In this document: piece after piece, positions 39,187 to 48,688 of the stretch
How the letters are laid out: every line of letters begins with the position of its first letter
How positions within the stretch are numbered: the stretch's first letter is position 1
From: Streptococcus sp. SPS1
Lineage (GTDB): Bacteria > Bacillota > Bacilli > Lactobacillales > Streptococcaceae
Direction of reading: 5' to 3'
Assembly (NCBI RefSeq): GCF_030439915.1
Contig: NZ_JAQFJG010000007.1
Coordinates: 1-64,000 of the forward strand
Length of the DNA stretch: 64,000 nt
The notes under the pieces: model-generated
What the model was told of the DNA's origin: nothing
What the model saw: the letters and a program-made list of their open reading frames with translations, nothing else
The model's database searches: none
Translations under genes and position numbers: made by a program

Positions 39187-40492
39187 AGTAGAAACGGCTA
39201 GAAGTTTAGCCCTAGCAGTATTAGAGGATGTTTTTATCAATCAAGCATACTCAAATATCGCCTTAAATAAACACCTCAAGGGAAGTCAGCTCTCTGCAGC
39301 AGACAAGGGCTTAGTGACCGAGCTGGTCTATGGAACGGTAGCCCGTAAATTGACTCTGGAATGGTACCTATCCCACTTTATCGAAGACAGAGACCAGTTA
39401 GACAGTTGGCTTTATGTCCTTCTTCTCATGAGTGCTTACCAGCTCCGCTATTTGGACAAGATTCCAGACCATGCTGTGGTCAATGAAGCAGTGGAATTGG
39501 CCAAAGTCCGTAAAAAAGGCAGTGAAAAATTGGTCAACGCCGTCCTTCGCCGTATCTTGCGTGAAGGCTGGCCAGATATTGCTAGCATCAAACGAAAAAA
39601 CAAGCGTGATTCCATTGCCTATTCTCTCCCAGTTTGGCTAGTTGCCAAGCTCAAGGAAGAATACGGAGAAGAGCGAGCGCAGGCTATTTTTGAAAGTCTC
39701 TTGGTGCGAAACAAGGCCAGCATTCGTGTAACAGACCTAAGCCGAAAAGAGGAAATTCAAGCCTTGTTGGAGGCTAGTGACTCATCCTTGTCTCCCTCTG
39801 GTCTGGTTAAGGAGCAGGGGCATTTTGCAGGCCATGATTTGTTTGAAGAAGGGGCTATTACTATCCAAGACGAGTCTAGTCAGCTGGTTGCGCCAACTTT
39901 GAATTTGCAGGGAGATGAGCGAGTGCTTGATGCCTGTGCTGCTCCAGGTGGGAAAACAGCCCATATAGCCTCTTATCTCACGACAGGTCAGGTTACTGCT
40001 CTGGACCTTTACGACCACAAGTTGGACTTGATTCAAGAAAATGCCCAACGTCTGGGAGTTGCAGATCGGGTTCAAACGCAAAAATTAGATGCCAGAAAGG
40101 TGCATGAGTTTTTTGGTCAGGATTCATTTGATAAGATTTTAGTGGATGCTCCCTGTTCAGGAATCGGTCTTTTGCGCCGAAAACCAGATATCAAATACAA
40201 TAAAGAAACGGCAGATTTCGCGTCCTTAAAGGAAATTCAGCTAGAAATATTAGGTAGTGTTTGTCAAACACTAGGCAAAGGTGGTATAATAACTTATAGT
40301 ACCTGTACTATTGTCTCAGAGGAGAATTTTCAAGTCGTTGAGGCGTTTTTAGAAAGTCATCCTGAGTTCGAGCAGGTAAAGCTAGAACATGAATGTAAGG
40401 ATATCATGAAAGATGGCTGTATCCTCATTACACCTGAATTGTATGGAAGTGATGGATTCTTCATCAGTCAATTTCGTAAGATATCGGATTAG
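39179..40492 (+). CDS. rsmB: 16S rRNA (cytosine-967-C5)-methyltransferase RsmB
   Basis: RsmB methylates C967 of 16S rRNA. The 437-residue protein has an N-terminal NusB-like RNA-binding domain (residues 1-130) and a C-terminal SAM domain with [30 protein letters not shown] and YSTCTI, the last holding the catalytic cysteine. I chose the GTG at 39179 ([19 protein letters not shown]), with AGGAG at about 39164; a TTG at 39176 is the alternative. It overlaps fmt. The phpP-stkP signalling pair follows 14 bp later. Confidence 0.95.
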   Translation: MTKVETARSLALAVLEDVFINQAYSNIALNKHLKGSQLSAADKGLVTELVYGTVARKLTLEWYLSHFIEDRDQLDSWLYVLLLMSAYQLRYLDKIPDHAVVNEAVELAKVRKKGSEKLVNAVLRRILREGWPDIASIKRKNKRDSIAYSLPVWLVAKLKEEYGEERAQAIFESLLVRNKASIRVTDLSRKEEIQALLEASDSSLSPSGLVKEQGHFAGHDLFEEGAITIQDESSQLVAPTLNLQGDERVLDACAAPGGKTAHIASYLTTGQVTALDLYDHKLDLIQENAQRLGVADRVQTQKLDARKVHEFFGQDSFDKILVDAPCSGIGLLRRKPDIKYNKETADFASLKEIQLEILGSVCQTLGKGGIITYSTCTIVSEENFQVVEAFLESHPEFEQVKLEHECKDIMKDGCILITPELYGSDGFFISQFRKISD

Positions 40493-40506
40493 GAAGGAAC
40501 TGACAC

Positions 40507-41247
40507 ATGGAAATTTCATTATTAACAGATGTTGGTCAGAAACGGACAAATAACCAAGACTATGTCAACCACTATGTCAATAGAGCTGGACGTACCATGA
40601 TTATTTTAGCTGATGGGATGGGAGGTCATCGCGCAGGGAATATCGCTAGTGAAATGGCGGTAACAGACCTAGGTATAGCTTGGGTCGATACCCAAATCGA
40701 TACAGTCAATGAAGTGCGTGAATGGTTCGCCCATTACCTAGAAATTGAAAATCAAAAGATTCACCAGCTTGGTCAGGATGAAGCTTACAGAGGCATGGGA
40801 ACTACTTTGGAAGTCCTTGCTATTATTGATAATCAGGCTATCTATGCTCATATTGGTGATTCGCGTATCGGCTTGATTCGTGGGGAAGAATACCATCAGT
40901 TGACGAGCGACCATTCCTTGGTCAATGAATTGCTCAAGGCTGGTCAATTGACACCAGAAGAGGCAGAAGCTCATCCACAGAAAAATATTATCACCCAGTC
41001 TATTGGGCAAAAAGATGAAATTCAGCCTGATTTTGGGACAGTTATCCTTGAGTCAGGTGACTATCTCTTGCTCAATAGTGACGGTTTGACCAACATGATT
41101 TCAGGCAGTGAGATTCGTGATATTGTAACCAGTGATATTCCTTTAGCAGATAAAACGGAGACACTTGTTCGTTTTGCTAACAATGCAGGAGGTTTAGACA
41201 ACATTACGGTTGCCCTTGTTTCTATGAACGAGGAGGATGCAGAATGA
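40507..41247 (+). CDS. phpP: PP2C-type Ser/Thr protein phosphatase PhpP
   Basis: PhpP dephosphorylates StkP and its substrates in the control of cell division and cell-wall synthesis. The 246-residue cytoplasmic protein has the PP2C metal-binding motifs [36 protein letters not shown] and [11 protein letters not shown] plus [10 protein letters not shown]. The stop overlaps the stkP start (ATGA), giving coupled synthesis of phosphatase and kinase. Confidence 0.97.
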   Translation: MEISLLTDVGQKRTNNQDYVNHYVNRAGRTMIILADGMGGHRAGNIASEMAVTDLGIAWVDTQIDTVNEVREWFAHYLEIENQKIHQLGQDEAYRGMGTTLEVLAIIDNQAIYAHIGDSRIGLIRGEEYHQLTSDHSLVNELLKAGQLTPEEAEAHPQKNIITQSIGQKDEIQPDFGTVILESGDYLLLNSDGLTNMISGSEIRDIVTSDIPLADKTETLVRFANNAGGLDNITVALVSMNEEDAE

Positions 41248-43223
41248 TCCAAATCGGCAAGATTTTTGCCGGGCGCTATCGGATTATCAAACAGATTGGT
41301 CGAGGAGGCATGGCAGATGTTTACTTGGCCAAAGATTTGATTCTAGACGGGGAAGAAGTGGCAGTGAAGGTTCTGAGAACCAACTACCAGACAGACCCGA
41401 TAGCTGTAGCTCGTTTTCAGCGTGAAGCGAGAGCTATGGCAGATTTAGACCATCCTCATATCGTTCGGATAACAGATATTGGTGAGGAAGACGGTCAACA
41501 GTACCTCGCTATGGAGTATGTGGCTGGGCTTGACCTCAAACGCTATATCAAGGAACACTATCCTCTCTCTAATGAAGAAGCCGTCCGTATTATGGGACAA
41601 ATTCTTCTCGCCATGCGTTTGGCCCATACCAGAGGAATTGTTCACCGGGACTTGAAACCTCAAAACATCCTCTTGACACCAGATGGGACTGTCAAGGTTA
41701 CAGACTTTGGGATTGCAGTAGCCTTTGCTGAGACGAGTCTGACTCAGACTAACTCGATGCTGGGTTCAGTCCATTACTTGTCACCAGAGCAGGCGCGTGG
41801 TTCGAAGGCGACTGTACAAAGTGATATCTATGCAATGGGGATTATTTTCTATGAGATGCTGACAGGTCATATTCCTTATGACGGGGATAGTGCGGTGACC
41901 ATCGCCCTCCAGCATTTCCAGAAACCACTGCCATCGGTTATAGCTGAAAATCCATCTGTGCCCCAGGCTTTGGAGAATGTTGTTATCAAGGCAACTGCTA
42001 AGAAATTGACAGATCGCTATAAATCAGTTGCAGAGATGTATGTGGACTTGTCTAGTAGCTTGTCTTACAATCGTCGCAATGAGCCTAAACTGGTATTTAA
42101 TGATACTACTAAGGCGGACACCAAGACACTACCAAAGGTATCCCAGAGTACCTTGACTTCGATTCCTAAGGTGCAAACACAAAGTCCGAAGCCACAGACT
42201 GCGAAGCCGAGTCAGCAGGTTTCAGAAGACAATTACGCAACCAAGCCTGTTAAGAAACGGAAATTTAGAGTTCGTTATATGATTTTGTTGGCCAGCATTG
42301 TATTGGTGGCAGCTTCTCTTATTTGGATACTATCCAGAACTCCTGCAACCATTGCCATTCCAGATGTGGCAGGTCAGACAGTTGCGGAGGCCAAGGAAAC
42401 GCTCAAGAAAGCCAATTTTGAGATTGGCGAGGAGAAATCAGAGGCTAGTGAAAAGGTGGAAGAAGGGCGGATTATCCGTACAGATCCTGAAGCTAGAAAG
42501 ACTCGAAAAGAAGGTTCGAAAATCAATTTGGTTGTCTCATCAGGCAAGCAATCTTTCCAATTGAGTAACTATATCGGCCGTAAATCGACAGATGTTATCG
42601 CAGAACTCAAGCAGAAGAAGGTTCCTGAAAATCTCATCAAGATTGAAGAAGAGGAATCAAGTGAGAGCGAAGCAGGAACTGTTCTCAGACAGAGTCCAGC
42701 TGCTGGAACAACCTATGATTTGAGCAAGGCAACTCAAATCGTCTTGACAGTAGCTAAAAAAGCTACGACGATTCAATTAGGGAACTATATTGGACGGAAC
42801 TCTACAGAAGTAATCTCAGAACTCAAGCAGAAGAAGATTCCTGAGAATTTGATTAAGATAGAGGAAGAAGAGTCCAGCGAAAGCGAACCAGGAATGATTA
42901 TAAAACAAAGTCCAGGTGCAGGTGTTCCTTATGATTTGAGTAAACCTACTCAAATCGTCTTGACAGTAGCTAAAAAAGTTACAAGTGTTGCCATGCCGAG
43001 CTACATTGGTTCCAGCTTGGAGTTTACTAAGAACAATTTGATTCAAATTGTTGGGATTAAGGAAGCCAATATAGAAGTTGTAGAAGTGACGAAAGCGCCT
43101 GCAGGTAGTGCAGAAGGCATGGTTGTTGAACAAAGTCCTAGAGCAGGTGAAAAGGTAGACCTCAATAAGACAAGGGTCAAGATTTCAATCTACAAACCTA
43201 AAACAAGTTCAGCTACTCCTTAA
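41244..43223 (+). CDS. stkP: Eukaryotic-type Ser/Thr protein kinase StkP with PASTA repeats
   Basis: StkP is the membrane Ser/Thr kinase that senses cell-wall precursors and coordinates septal growth. The 659-residue protein has a kinase domain (GRGGMADVY glycine loop, Lys42, HRDLKPQN with D136, DFG, SPEQ), a membrane helix at about residues 345-363, and an extracellular region of four PASTA domains. PASTA 2 and 3 are near-duplicates ([17 protein letters not shown] and [17 protein letters not shown]), also very alike in DNA, so this is an internal duplication. A strong terminator follows. Confidence 0.97.
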   Translation: MIQIGKIFAGRYRIIKQIGRGGMADVYLAKDLILDGEEVAVKVLRTNYQTDPIAVARFQREARAMADLDHPHIVRITDIGEEDGQQYLAMEYVAGLDLKRYIKEHYPLSNEEAVRIMGQILLAMRLAHTRGIVHRDLKPQNILLTPDGTVKVTDFGIAVAFAETSLTQTNSMLGSVHYLSPEQARGSKATVQSDIYAMGIIFYEMLTGHIPYDGDSAVTIALQHFQKPLPSVIAENPSVPQALENVVIKATAKKLTDRYKSVAEMYVDLSSSLSYNRRNEPKLVFNDTTKADTKTLPKVSQSTLTSIPKVQTQSPKPQTAKPSQQVSEDNYATKPVKKRKFRVRYMILLASIVLVAASLIWILSRTPATIAIPDVAGQTVAEAKETLKKANFEIGEEKSEASEKVEEGRIIRTDPEARKTRKEGSKINLVVSSGKQSFQLSNYIGRKSTDVIAELKQKKVPENLIKIEEEESSESEAGTVLRQSPAAGTTYDLSKATQIVLTVAKKATTIQLGNYIGRNSTEVISELKQKKIPENLIKIEEEESSESEPGMIIKQSPGAGVPYDLSKPTQIVLTVAKKVTSVAMPSYIGSSLEFTKNNLIQIVGIKEANIEVVEVTKAPAGSAEGMVVEQSPRAGEKVDLNKTRVKISIYKPKTSSATP

Positions 43224-43252
43224 AATCAGATGGATAATCAAAATAAGTAATC

Positions 43253-43288
43253 AATCTTTGTCATGATTTCATGGCAAAGATTTTTTTT
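43253..43288 (+). terminator. Terminator after stkP
   Basis: AATCTTTG (43253-43260) plus CAT pair with ATG and CAAAGATT (43275-43282), followed by an eight-T run. Confidence 0.9.
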
Positions 43289-43337
43289 GACTCCAGATTT
43301 GTGATAGAATAGAGGGAGTTGATAAAAGGAGGCAAGC

Positions 43338-44096
43338 ATGGAAGAGTCAAAAGAATTAAATGCCGTCATCGATGTGATTATGTTAGCTGGAACCATTCTT
43401 CTCAAAAGTGGCTCAGAGATTCATCGTGTAGAAGATACCATGATTCGGATCGCGCATTCGCAGGGGATTATGGATTGCAATGTTCTTGCTATGCCTGCAG
43501 CTATCTTTTTCTCCATTGAAAACACCAATATTTCGCGAATGAAACGCGTGACTTCCTCTTCTTATAACATTGAAAAAGTCTGCGATGTCAACCAGATTTC
43601 TCGTCAGCTGGTTGGGGGGCAGATTGATTTGGAGACAGCCTTCAAGCAATTGACAGCCTTGCAGGCCCAACCTCTTCCTTATACCAAGTTGCAGGTAACT
43701 TTGGCTGCGACCTTAAGTGCTCCTTTCTTTTCGGTTATGTTTAGTGGAAATATCTACGACGCACTTGGGGCAGGAGTGGCTACCTTATTTGGTTTTGCCT
43801 TTTCCCTCTATGTGGAGAAGTTTATCCGAATTCCTTTTGTAACAGCATTTGCTGGAGCCTTTGTCTTTGGGATGATAGCTCAGTTTTGGGCGCGCTACAC
43901 AGGCTTTCCCTCAACGGCAGATTTGATTATAGCTGGTGCGGTCATGCCTTTTGTACCAGGTATTGCCTTGACCAATGCGGTTCGTGATATTATGACTAAC
44001 CACATAAACTCTGGTATGAGCAAGATGTTTGAATCCCTGCTCATTACCCTTGCTTTAGGGGCGGGAACTTCTGTCGCCTTGGTATTGATGAACTAA
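43338..44096 (+). CDS. ThrE-type threonine/serine exporter, N-terminal subunit
   Basis: This 252-residue membrane protein belongs to the DUF1212/ThrE family. The first 110 residues are cytoplasmic (TILLKSGSEIHRVEDTMIRIA, the hydrolase-like conserved start); about five membrane spans follow (TLAATLSAPFFSVMFSGNIYDALGAGVATLFGFAFS and later). With the following gene it forms a two-protein version of the ThrE exporter, which is one chain in Corynebacterium. An extended -10 (TGA-TAGAAT at 43302-43310) lies upstream. Export of threonine or serine is inferred from the family. Confidence 0.88.
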   Translation: MEESKELNAVIDVIMLAGTILLKSGSEIHRVEDTMIRIAHSQGIMDCNVLAMPAAIFFSIENTNISRMKRVTSSSYNIEKVCDVNQISRQLVGGQIDLETAFKQLTALQAQPLPYTKLQVTLAATLSAPFFSVMFSGNIYDALGAGVATLFGFAFSLYVEKFIRIPFVTAFAGAFVFGMIAQFWARYTGFPSTADLIIAGAVMPFVPGIALTNAVRDIMTNHINSGMSKMFESLLITLALGAGTSVALVLMN

Positions 44097-44097
44097 T

Positions 44098-44547
44098 ATG
44101 ACACTAACAACCTTTTTATTACAAGCAGTAGCAAGTCTTCTTGCCATTATCACTTTTCTAATCGTACTCAATGTGCAACGGTCCATGCTCTTACCTGGAG
44201 GGATTTTGGGCATGGCTGTCTGGCTAATCTATCTTTTGCTCAAGGAACCGACCAATGTTATTGTGGCTACTTTTATTGCAGCCATTATAGGTTCTTGTGT
44301 CAGTCAGATTTTAAGTATTCTTTATAAGACACCTGCTGTGGTCTTTATCTTGGCCATCTTGGCACCGCTGGTTCCAGGTTATCTCTCCTACCGAACAACT
44401 GCCTTTTTTGTGACAGGGGACTATAATAAAGCGCTGGCAAGTGCGACCTTGGTTGTCATGCTGGCTCTGGTAATCTCTATTGGAATGGCTAGCGGAACAG
44501 TAATTCTCAGACTGTATCATTATATAAAAACACATCGAGTATCCTAG
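44098..44547 (+). CDS. ThrE-type threonine/serine exporter, C-terminal subunit
   Basis: This 149-residue protein has four or five membrane spans and matches the C-terminal half of ThrE exporters (DUF3815 type): ASLLAIITFLIVLNVQRSMLL, AAIIGSCVSQILSILYKTPAVVF, LAPLVPGYLSYRTTAFFVTGDY. It begins two bases after the stop of its partner gene, so the two are coupled and probably form one transporter. Confidence 0.87.
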   Translation: MTLTTFLLQAVASLLAIITFLIVLNVQRSMLLPGGILGMAVWLIYLLLKEPTNVIVATFIAAIIGSCVSQILSILYKTPAVVFILAILAPLVPGYLSYRTTAFFVTGDYNKALASATLVVMLALVISIGMASGTVILRLYHYIKTHRVS

Positions 44548-44592
44548 GCTTTACAGAAATGAAAGAATTTTCTGAAAAATAAGACAAATGAA

Positions 44593-44621
44593 TTGACAAG
44601 GCTTTCTATGTATGCTATTCT
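44593..44621 (+). promoter_or_regulatory. Strong promoter before the small secreted protein gene
   Basis: TTGACA (44593-44598), a 17-base spacer ending in TGC, and TATTCT (44616-44621): a consensus -35 and an extended -10. TAGGAGG follows at 44631-44637. Confidence 0.85.
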
Positions 44622-44644
44622 CTCTACATATAGGAGGAAAAATC

Positions 44645-44956
44645 ATGAAAAAATCACTATTTTCCTTATTGTCTGTAAGTCTACTGACCTTGCTGTTTAT
44701 CCCAGTCATGGTTTCTAGTTCGGGTTCAGAATTTCAAAGTGGATTGCAAGAGCATCAGTTGATTGCCGAAAAGGTTAGTAAAACACTTGACAAGACATTT
44801 GATAAGAATATCAGAGAAATTCCGACCAGTCAGTTTTATCAAGAATTTGTAGATGAGATGGGAAGGACTTACTCAGGAGATTTGATCCTCCAGGAGCTGA
44901 GAACTGTGAATGGCGCTTATAAAGCTACTTATGTCGGTGAACTCTATAGCAACTAA
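44645..44956 (+). CDS. Small secreted protein of unknown function
   Basis: This 103-residue protein starts at the ATG at 44645, just after TAGGAGG. It has a clear signal peptide (KKSLFSLLSVSLLTLLFIPVMV, probable cleavage around residue 23-26 near SSSG), no lipobox cysteine and no anchor. The mature part of about 78 residues is polar and contains a helix-forming segment (GLQEHQLIAEKVSKTLDKTF) and a beta-prone C terminus (GAYKATYVGELYSN). I do not recognise a family. It has its own strong promoter and its own terminator, so it is a single-gene unit and is probably well expressed. Confidence 0.8.
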   Translation: MKKSLFSLLSVSLLTLLFIPVMVSSSGSEFQSGLQEHQLIAEKVSKTLDKTFDKNIREIPTSQFYQEFVDEMGRTYSGDLILQELRTVNGAYKATYVGELYSN

Positions 44957-44984
44957 TCATTCTTTAAAATTATGACCAATAAGA

Positions 44985-45013
44985 GGCTTGATTTGGTGAA
45001 TCAAGTCTTTTTT
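44985..45013 (+). terminator. Terminator after the small secreted protein gene
   Basis: GGCTTGATT (44985-44993) and AATCAAGTC (44999-45007) form a 9-bp stem (one G-T pair) followed by TTTTTT. Confidence 0.88.
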
Positions 45014-45036
45014 CTCTCTTTTACTACCATTTGTGA

Positions 45037-45042
45037 TAAAAT
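45037..45042 (+). promoter_or_regulatory. Extended -10 of the mvaS-mvaA operon
   Basis: TGTGA-TAAAAT with the -10 at 45037-45042; the -35 is not clear. It is the only promoter-like sequence between the terminator and mvaS. Confidence 0.55.
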
Positions 45043-45086
45043 AGTACTGAACGATTTTTTACATGAATGATAAAACAGAGGTAAAT

Positions 45087-46259
45087 ATGACAATCGGTAT
45101 TGATAAGATTGGTTTTGCGACCAGTCAATATGTCTTGAAGTTACAAGACTTAGCAGAAGCGAGGGGCATTGACCCTGAAAAATTAAGCAAAGGACTCTTA
45201 CTCGAGGAATTGAGTATTGCACCCCTAACTGAGGACATCGTGACCTTGGCTGCCAGTGCTAGTGACTCTATCTTAACTGAGCAAGAAAGAGCAGAAATCG
45301 ATATGGTCATTGTGGCGACTGAGTCAGGAATTGACCAGAGTAAGGCTGCAGCTGTCTTTGTGCATGGCTTGCTGGGTATTCAGCCCTTTGCTCGTAGTTT
45401 CGAAATTAAAGAAGCCTGCTATGGAGCGACAGCTGCCCTTCATTATGCCAAATTGCATGTGGAAAATTCTCCACAGTCCAAGGTCTTGGTCATTGCCAGT
45501 GATATTGCCAAGTATGGTATTGAAACTCCAGGAGAACCCACTCAGGGTGCTGGCAGTGTGGCCATGTTGATTACACAAAATCCACGCATGATGGCTTTTA
45601 ATAATGACAATGTGGCTCAGACTCGTGACATCATGGATTTCTGGCGTCCAAATTACTCGACAACTCCTTATGTCAATGGTGTCTATTCTACCCAACAATA
45701 TTTGGATAGTTTGAAAACAACTTGGCTTGAATACCAAAAACGCTACCAGCTTACTTTGGATGATTTCGCAGCGGTTTGCTTCCACTTGCCTTATCCTAAA
45801 TTAGCGCTAAAAGGTTTGAAAAAAATCATGGATAAGAGCCTGCCTCAAGAGAAAAAAGACCTCTTGCAAAAGCATTTTGACCAGTCTATTCTCTACAGTC
45901 AAAAGGTGGGGAATATCTACACAGGTTCCCTCTTCCTTGGACTTTTGTCTCTCTTGGAAAATACAGATAGCTTGAAGGCTGGGGATAAAATCGCCCTTTA
46001 TAGTTATGGAAGCGGGGCTGTAGCTGAGTTCTTCAGTGGTGAATTGGTTGAAGGATATGAAGCTTATCTGGATAAAGACCGTTTGAACAAGCTCAACCAA
46101 CGAACTGCCCTGTCTGTTGCAGACTATGAAAACATCTTCTTTGAGGAAGTGGTGTTGGATGAAACAAACTCTGCCCAGTTTGCTGGCTATGAAAATCAAG
46201 ATTTTGCCTTGGTGGAAATTGTTGACCACCAACGCCGTTATAGCAAGGTTGAAAAATGA
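45087..46259 (+). CDS. mvaS: Hydroxymethylglutaryl-CoA synthase
   Basis: MvaS condenses acetyl-CoA with acetoacetyl-CoA to HMG-CoA in the mevalonate route to isoprenoids. I chose the ATG at 45087 (MTIGIDKIGFATSQYV, 390 residues) with AGAGGT upstream; an ATG at 45063 is less well placed. The catalytic glutamate lies in LLEELSIAPLTEDI-type context, the acyl-cysteine in FEIKEACYGATAAL, and the His in CFHLPYPK. The stop overlaps the mvaA start (ATGA). Confidence 0.96.
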   Translation: MTIGIDKIGFATSQYVLKLQDLAEARGIDPEKLSKGLLLEELSIAPLTEDIVTLAASASDSILTEQERAEIDMVIVATESGIDQSKAAAVFVHGLLGIQPFARSFEIKEACYGATAALHYAKLHVENSPQSKVLVIASDIAKYGIETPGEPTQGAGSVAMLITQNPRMMAFNNDNVAQTRDIMDFWRPNYSTTPYVNGVYSTQQYLDSLKTTWLEYQKRYQLTLDDFAAVCFHLPYPKLALKGLKKIMDKSLPQEKKDLLQKHFDQSILYSQKVGNIYTGSLFLGLLSLLENTDSLKAGDKIALYSYGSGAVAEFFSGELVEGYEAYLDKDRLNKLNQRTALSVADYENIFFEEVVLDETNSAQFAGYENQDFALVEIVDHQRRYSKVEK

Positions 46260-47533
46260 TGAAGATAAGTTGGAATGGATTTTCTAAAAAATCATACCAA
46301 GAGCGCCTCGAGCTGTTACAAGCTCAGGCGCTCCTTAGTCCTGAGAAGCAAGTGAGTTTGGAGCAGGATGAACAGATTAGTGTGACTGTGGCAGATCAGC
46401 TGAGTGAGAATGTAGTGGGAACTTTTTCTCTGCCTTATTCGCTGGTCCCAGAGGTTCTCGTTAACGGTCAGGAATACACAGTTCCCTATGTGACAGAAGA
46501 ACCGTCCGTGGTTGCTGCGGCCAGCTATGCCAGCAAAATCATCAAGCGTGCAGGCGGTTTTACCGCACAAGTCCATGAGCGTCAGATGATTGGTCAGGTA
46601 GCCCTTTATCAAGTTGCTAATCCTGAACAAGCTCAAGAGAAGATTGCAAACAAAAAGACTGAGCTCTTGGAGCTTGCTAATCAAGCCTATCCTTCCATTG
46701 TTAAACGTGGGGGCGGGGCGCGTGATTTGCATGTAGAACAGATCAAAGGCGAAACAGACTTTCTCGTTGTTTATCTCCATGTCGATACCCAGGAAGCTAT
46801 GGGAGCCAATATGCTTAACACCATGCTGGAAGCCTTGAAACCCGTCTTAGAAGAACTCAGTCAGGGACAGAGCCTTATGGGAATTTTGTCCAACTACGCG
46901 ACCGATTCTCTGGTGACTGCAAATTGTCGCATTGCCTTTCGATACTTGAGCCGTCAAAAGGATCAAGGGCGAGAGATTGCGGAGAAAATAACTTTGGCTA
47001 GCCAGTTTGCGCAGGCTGATCCTTACCGAGCTGCTACTCACAATAAAGGGATTTTTAATGGTATTGATGCCATTTTAATTGCCACTGGTAATGACTGGCG
47101 TGCTATTGAGGCAGGAGCTCATGCCTTTGCCAGTCGAGATGGACGCTACCAAGGTCTTAGTCAATGGACGCTGGATCTTGAAAGAGAAGAATTGGTTGGT
47201 GAGATGACCCTGCCCATGCCTGTGGCGACCAAGGGTGGCTCTATCGGCCTTAACCCTCGTGTAGCCCTCAGTCATGAGCTACTGGGAAATCCTTCTGCCA
47301 AAGAATTGGCCCAGATTATCGTGTCTATCGGTCTTGCACAAAATTTTGCAGCCCTGAAAGCTTTAGTCAGCACAGGAATTCAGCAAGGCCACATGAAATT
47401 GCAGGCCAAATCCTTAGCTCTCCTAGCAGGTGCCAGTGAATCCGAGGTAGCTCCCCTAGTCGAGCGCCTCATCGTAGATAAAACCTTTAACCTAGAGACA
47501 GCCCAGCGTTATTTAGAAAATTTAAGATCATAA
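46256..47533 (+). CDS. mvaA: Hydroxymethylglutaryl-CoA reductase, class II
   Basis: MvaA reduces HMG-CoA to mevalonate. The 425-residue protein is a bacterial class II enzyme: the catalytic Glu is in VTEEPSVVAAASYASK, the substrate region includes MGANMLNTM, the Lys in ATHNKGIFNGID, and the cofactor-domain motif GGSIGLNPRVAL and the late His in QQGHMKLQ are present. It is coupled to mvaS by a four-base overlap and ends at a strong terminator. Confidence 0.96.
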   Translation: MMKISWNGFSKKSYQERLELLQAQALLSPEKQVSLEQDEQISVTVADQLSENVVGTFSLPYSLVPEVLVNGQEYTVPYVTEEPSVVAAASYASKIIKRAGGFTAQVHERQMIGQVALYQVANPEQAQEKIANKKTELLELANQAYPSIVKRGGGARDLHVEQIKGETDFLVVYLHVDTQEAMGANMLNTMLEALKPVLEELSQGQSLMGILSNYATDSLVTANCRIAFRYLSRQKDQGREIAEKITLASQFAQADPYRAATHNKGIFNGIDAILIATGNDWRAIEAGAHAFASRDGRYQGLSQWTLDLEREELVGEMTLPMPVATKGGSIGLNPRVALSHELLGNPSAKELAQIIVSIGLAQNFAALKALVSTGIQQGHMKLQAKSLALLAGASESEVAPLVERLIVDKTFNLETAQRYLENLRS

Positions 47534-47564
47534 AAAACTCAGACGAATTGGTCTGAGTTTTCTT
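47534..47564 (+). terminator. Terminator after mvaA
   Basis: AAAACTCAGAC (47534-47544) pairs perfectly with GTCTGAGTTTT (47551-47561) through a six-base loop. The symmetric A/T flanks suggest it might also serve scrR transcription from the other side. Confidence 0.9.
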
Positions 47565-47570
47565 GTGCTT

Positions 47571-47724
47571 ATATTCTTCGAAAATCTCTTCAAACCACGT
47601 CAGCTTCGCCTTGCCGTAGATATATGTAACTGACTTCGTCAGTCTTATCTACAACCTCAAAGCAGTGCTTTGAGCAGCCTGTGGCTAGCTTCCTAGTTTG
47701 CTCTTTGATTTTCATTGAGGTATT
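47571..47724. repeat. BOX element (boxA-boxB-boxC form)
   Basis: BoxA-like start ATATTCTTCGAAAATCTC with CAAACCACGTCAGCTTCGCC, then a boxB-type segment with the palindrome ACTGACTTCGTCAGT and a CTCAAAGCA/TGCTTTGAG hairpin, then boxC (GGCTAGCTTCCTAGTTTG, ending TTTGATTTTCATTGAGG). It is a longer relative of the copy at 23108. Its right end also provides the TAA stop of the next minus-strand gene. Confidence 0.92.
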
Positions 47725-48688
47725 AAATACTTTTTCCTGGTAATAGAGTAACTGGTAGGAAGTAACCGGTTGTTGCGACTTCCTTGCCTTCAATCTTTTG
47801 CAAGAGAAGGTCAACAGTGAGGCAGGCAATCTCTTCCAAAGGTTGTTTGATGGTCGCGAGTTGAGGATAGTAATTTTCGATAAAGTAAGTCCCATCATAG
47901 CCGATGACCTTGAGCTCTTCTGGGACAGAAATGCCCAGTTCTTGAGCGATTTTAATGACCAGAATGGCAGTCAAATCATCCGAAGTAAAGATGGCATCTG
48001 GTTTTTGTCGGGTCAAGATATTCTTGATTTCCATTTCTTTTCTGACGGGAGAAAAGTCACTGGAAACATTGATAATAGGTGCTTTGGGGAGTACGGATGC
48101 AAAACCAGCGTGGCGCAGTCCGGTTGGTGAGTTAGAATTGTCATTCCCTGTAATCATGATGATAGACTGGGCACCTGTCTTAACCAAGGTCTGGGCGGCT
48201 AGGACTCCACCAGCATAGTTGTCAGAGGAGACGACAGGGATGTCTGGCGATAGGTTTCGGTCAAAGGAAATAATAGGTGCCGTCACACGATTGTAGTCTT
48301 CAATTCCTAGGTTGTGACTACCAGAAATGATGCCGTCCACCTGATTGGCTTCCAACATTTCGATGTATTCGCGTTCCTTCTCAGAATCATGTTCACTGTT
48401 GCAGATGATGGTCTTGTAACCATTTTTGAAGAGTTGGTGTTCCAATTTATCAATCAATTCTGCATAGAAAACATTGGAAATATTGGGGAAAATCAAGCCG
48501 ATTAACTTAGCTGATTTTCCTTGCAGACTACGAGCCAGGTTGTTGGGTTTATAGCCCAATTCTCGCATGGCTTCATTGACCTTTTGAATGGTTTTTTCAG
48601 ATAGATACCCTTTTTTATTGATAACCCGAGAAACGGTAGTAGGGCTGACGCCTGCAAGTTTGGCGACATCAGTTAGTTTTGCGACCAT
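47723..48688 (-). CDS. scrR: Sucrose operon repressor ScrR (LacI family)
   Basis: ScrR is the LacI/GalR-type repressor of the sucrose genes. The 321-residue protein has an N-terminal helix-turn-helix (KLTDVAKLAGVSPTTVSRVINKKGYLSE) with the minor-groove hinge (LARSLQGKSAKLIGL), then a periplasmic-binding-like effector domain (SFDRNLSPDIPVVSSDNYAGG, FTSDDLTAI, VIGYDGTYF). The gene overlaps the end of scrB by 20 bp on the same strand, so scrB-scrR are co-transcribed and ScrR is likely self-regulated. Likely operators lie between scrB and scrA. Confidence 0.94.
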   Translation of the reverse strand: MVAKLTDVAKLAGVSPTTVSRVINKKGYLSEKTIQKVNEAMRELGYKPNNLARSLQGKSAKLIGLIFPNISNVFYAELIDKLEHQLFKNGYKTIICNSEHDSEKEREYIEMLEANQVDGIISGSHNLGIEDYNRVTAPIISFDRNLSPDIPVVSSDNYAGGVLAAQTLVKTGAQSIIMITGNDNSNSPTGLRHAGFASVLPKAPIINVSSDFSPVRKEMEIKNILTRQKPDAIFTSDDLTAILVIKIAQELGISVPEELKVIGYDGTYFIENYYPQLATIKQPLEEIACLTVDLLLQKIEGKEVATTGYFLPVTLLPGKSI

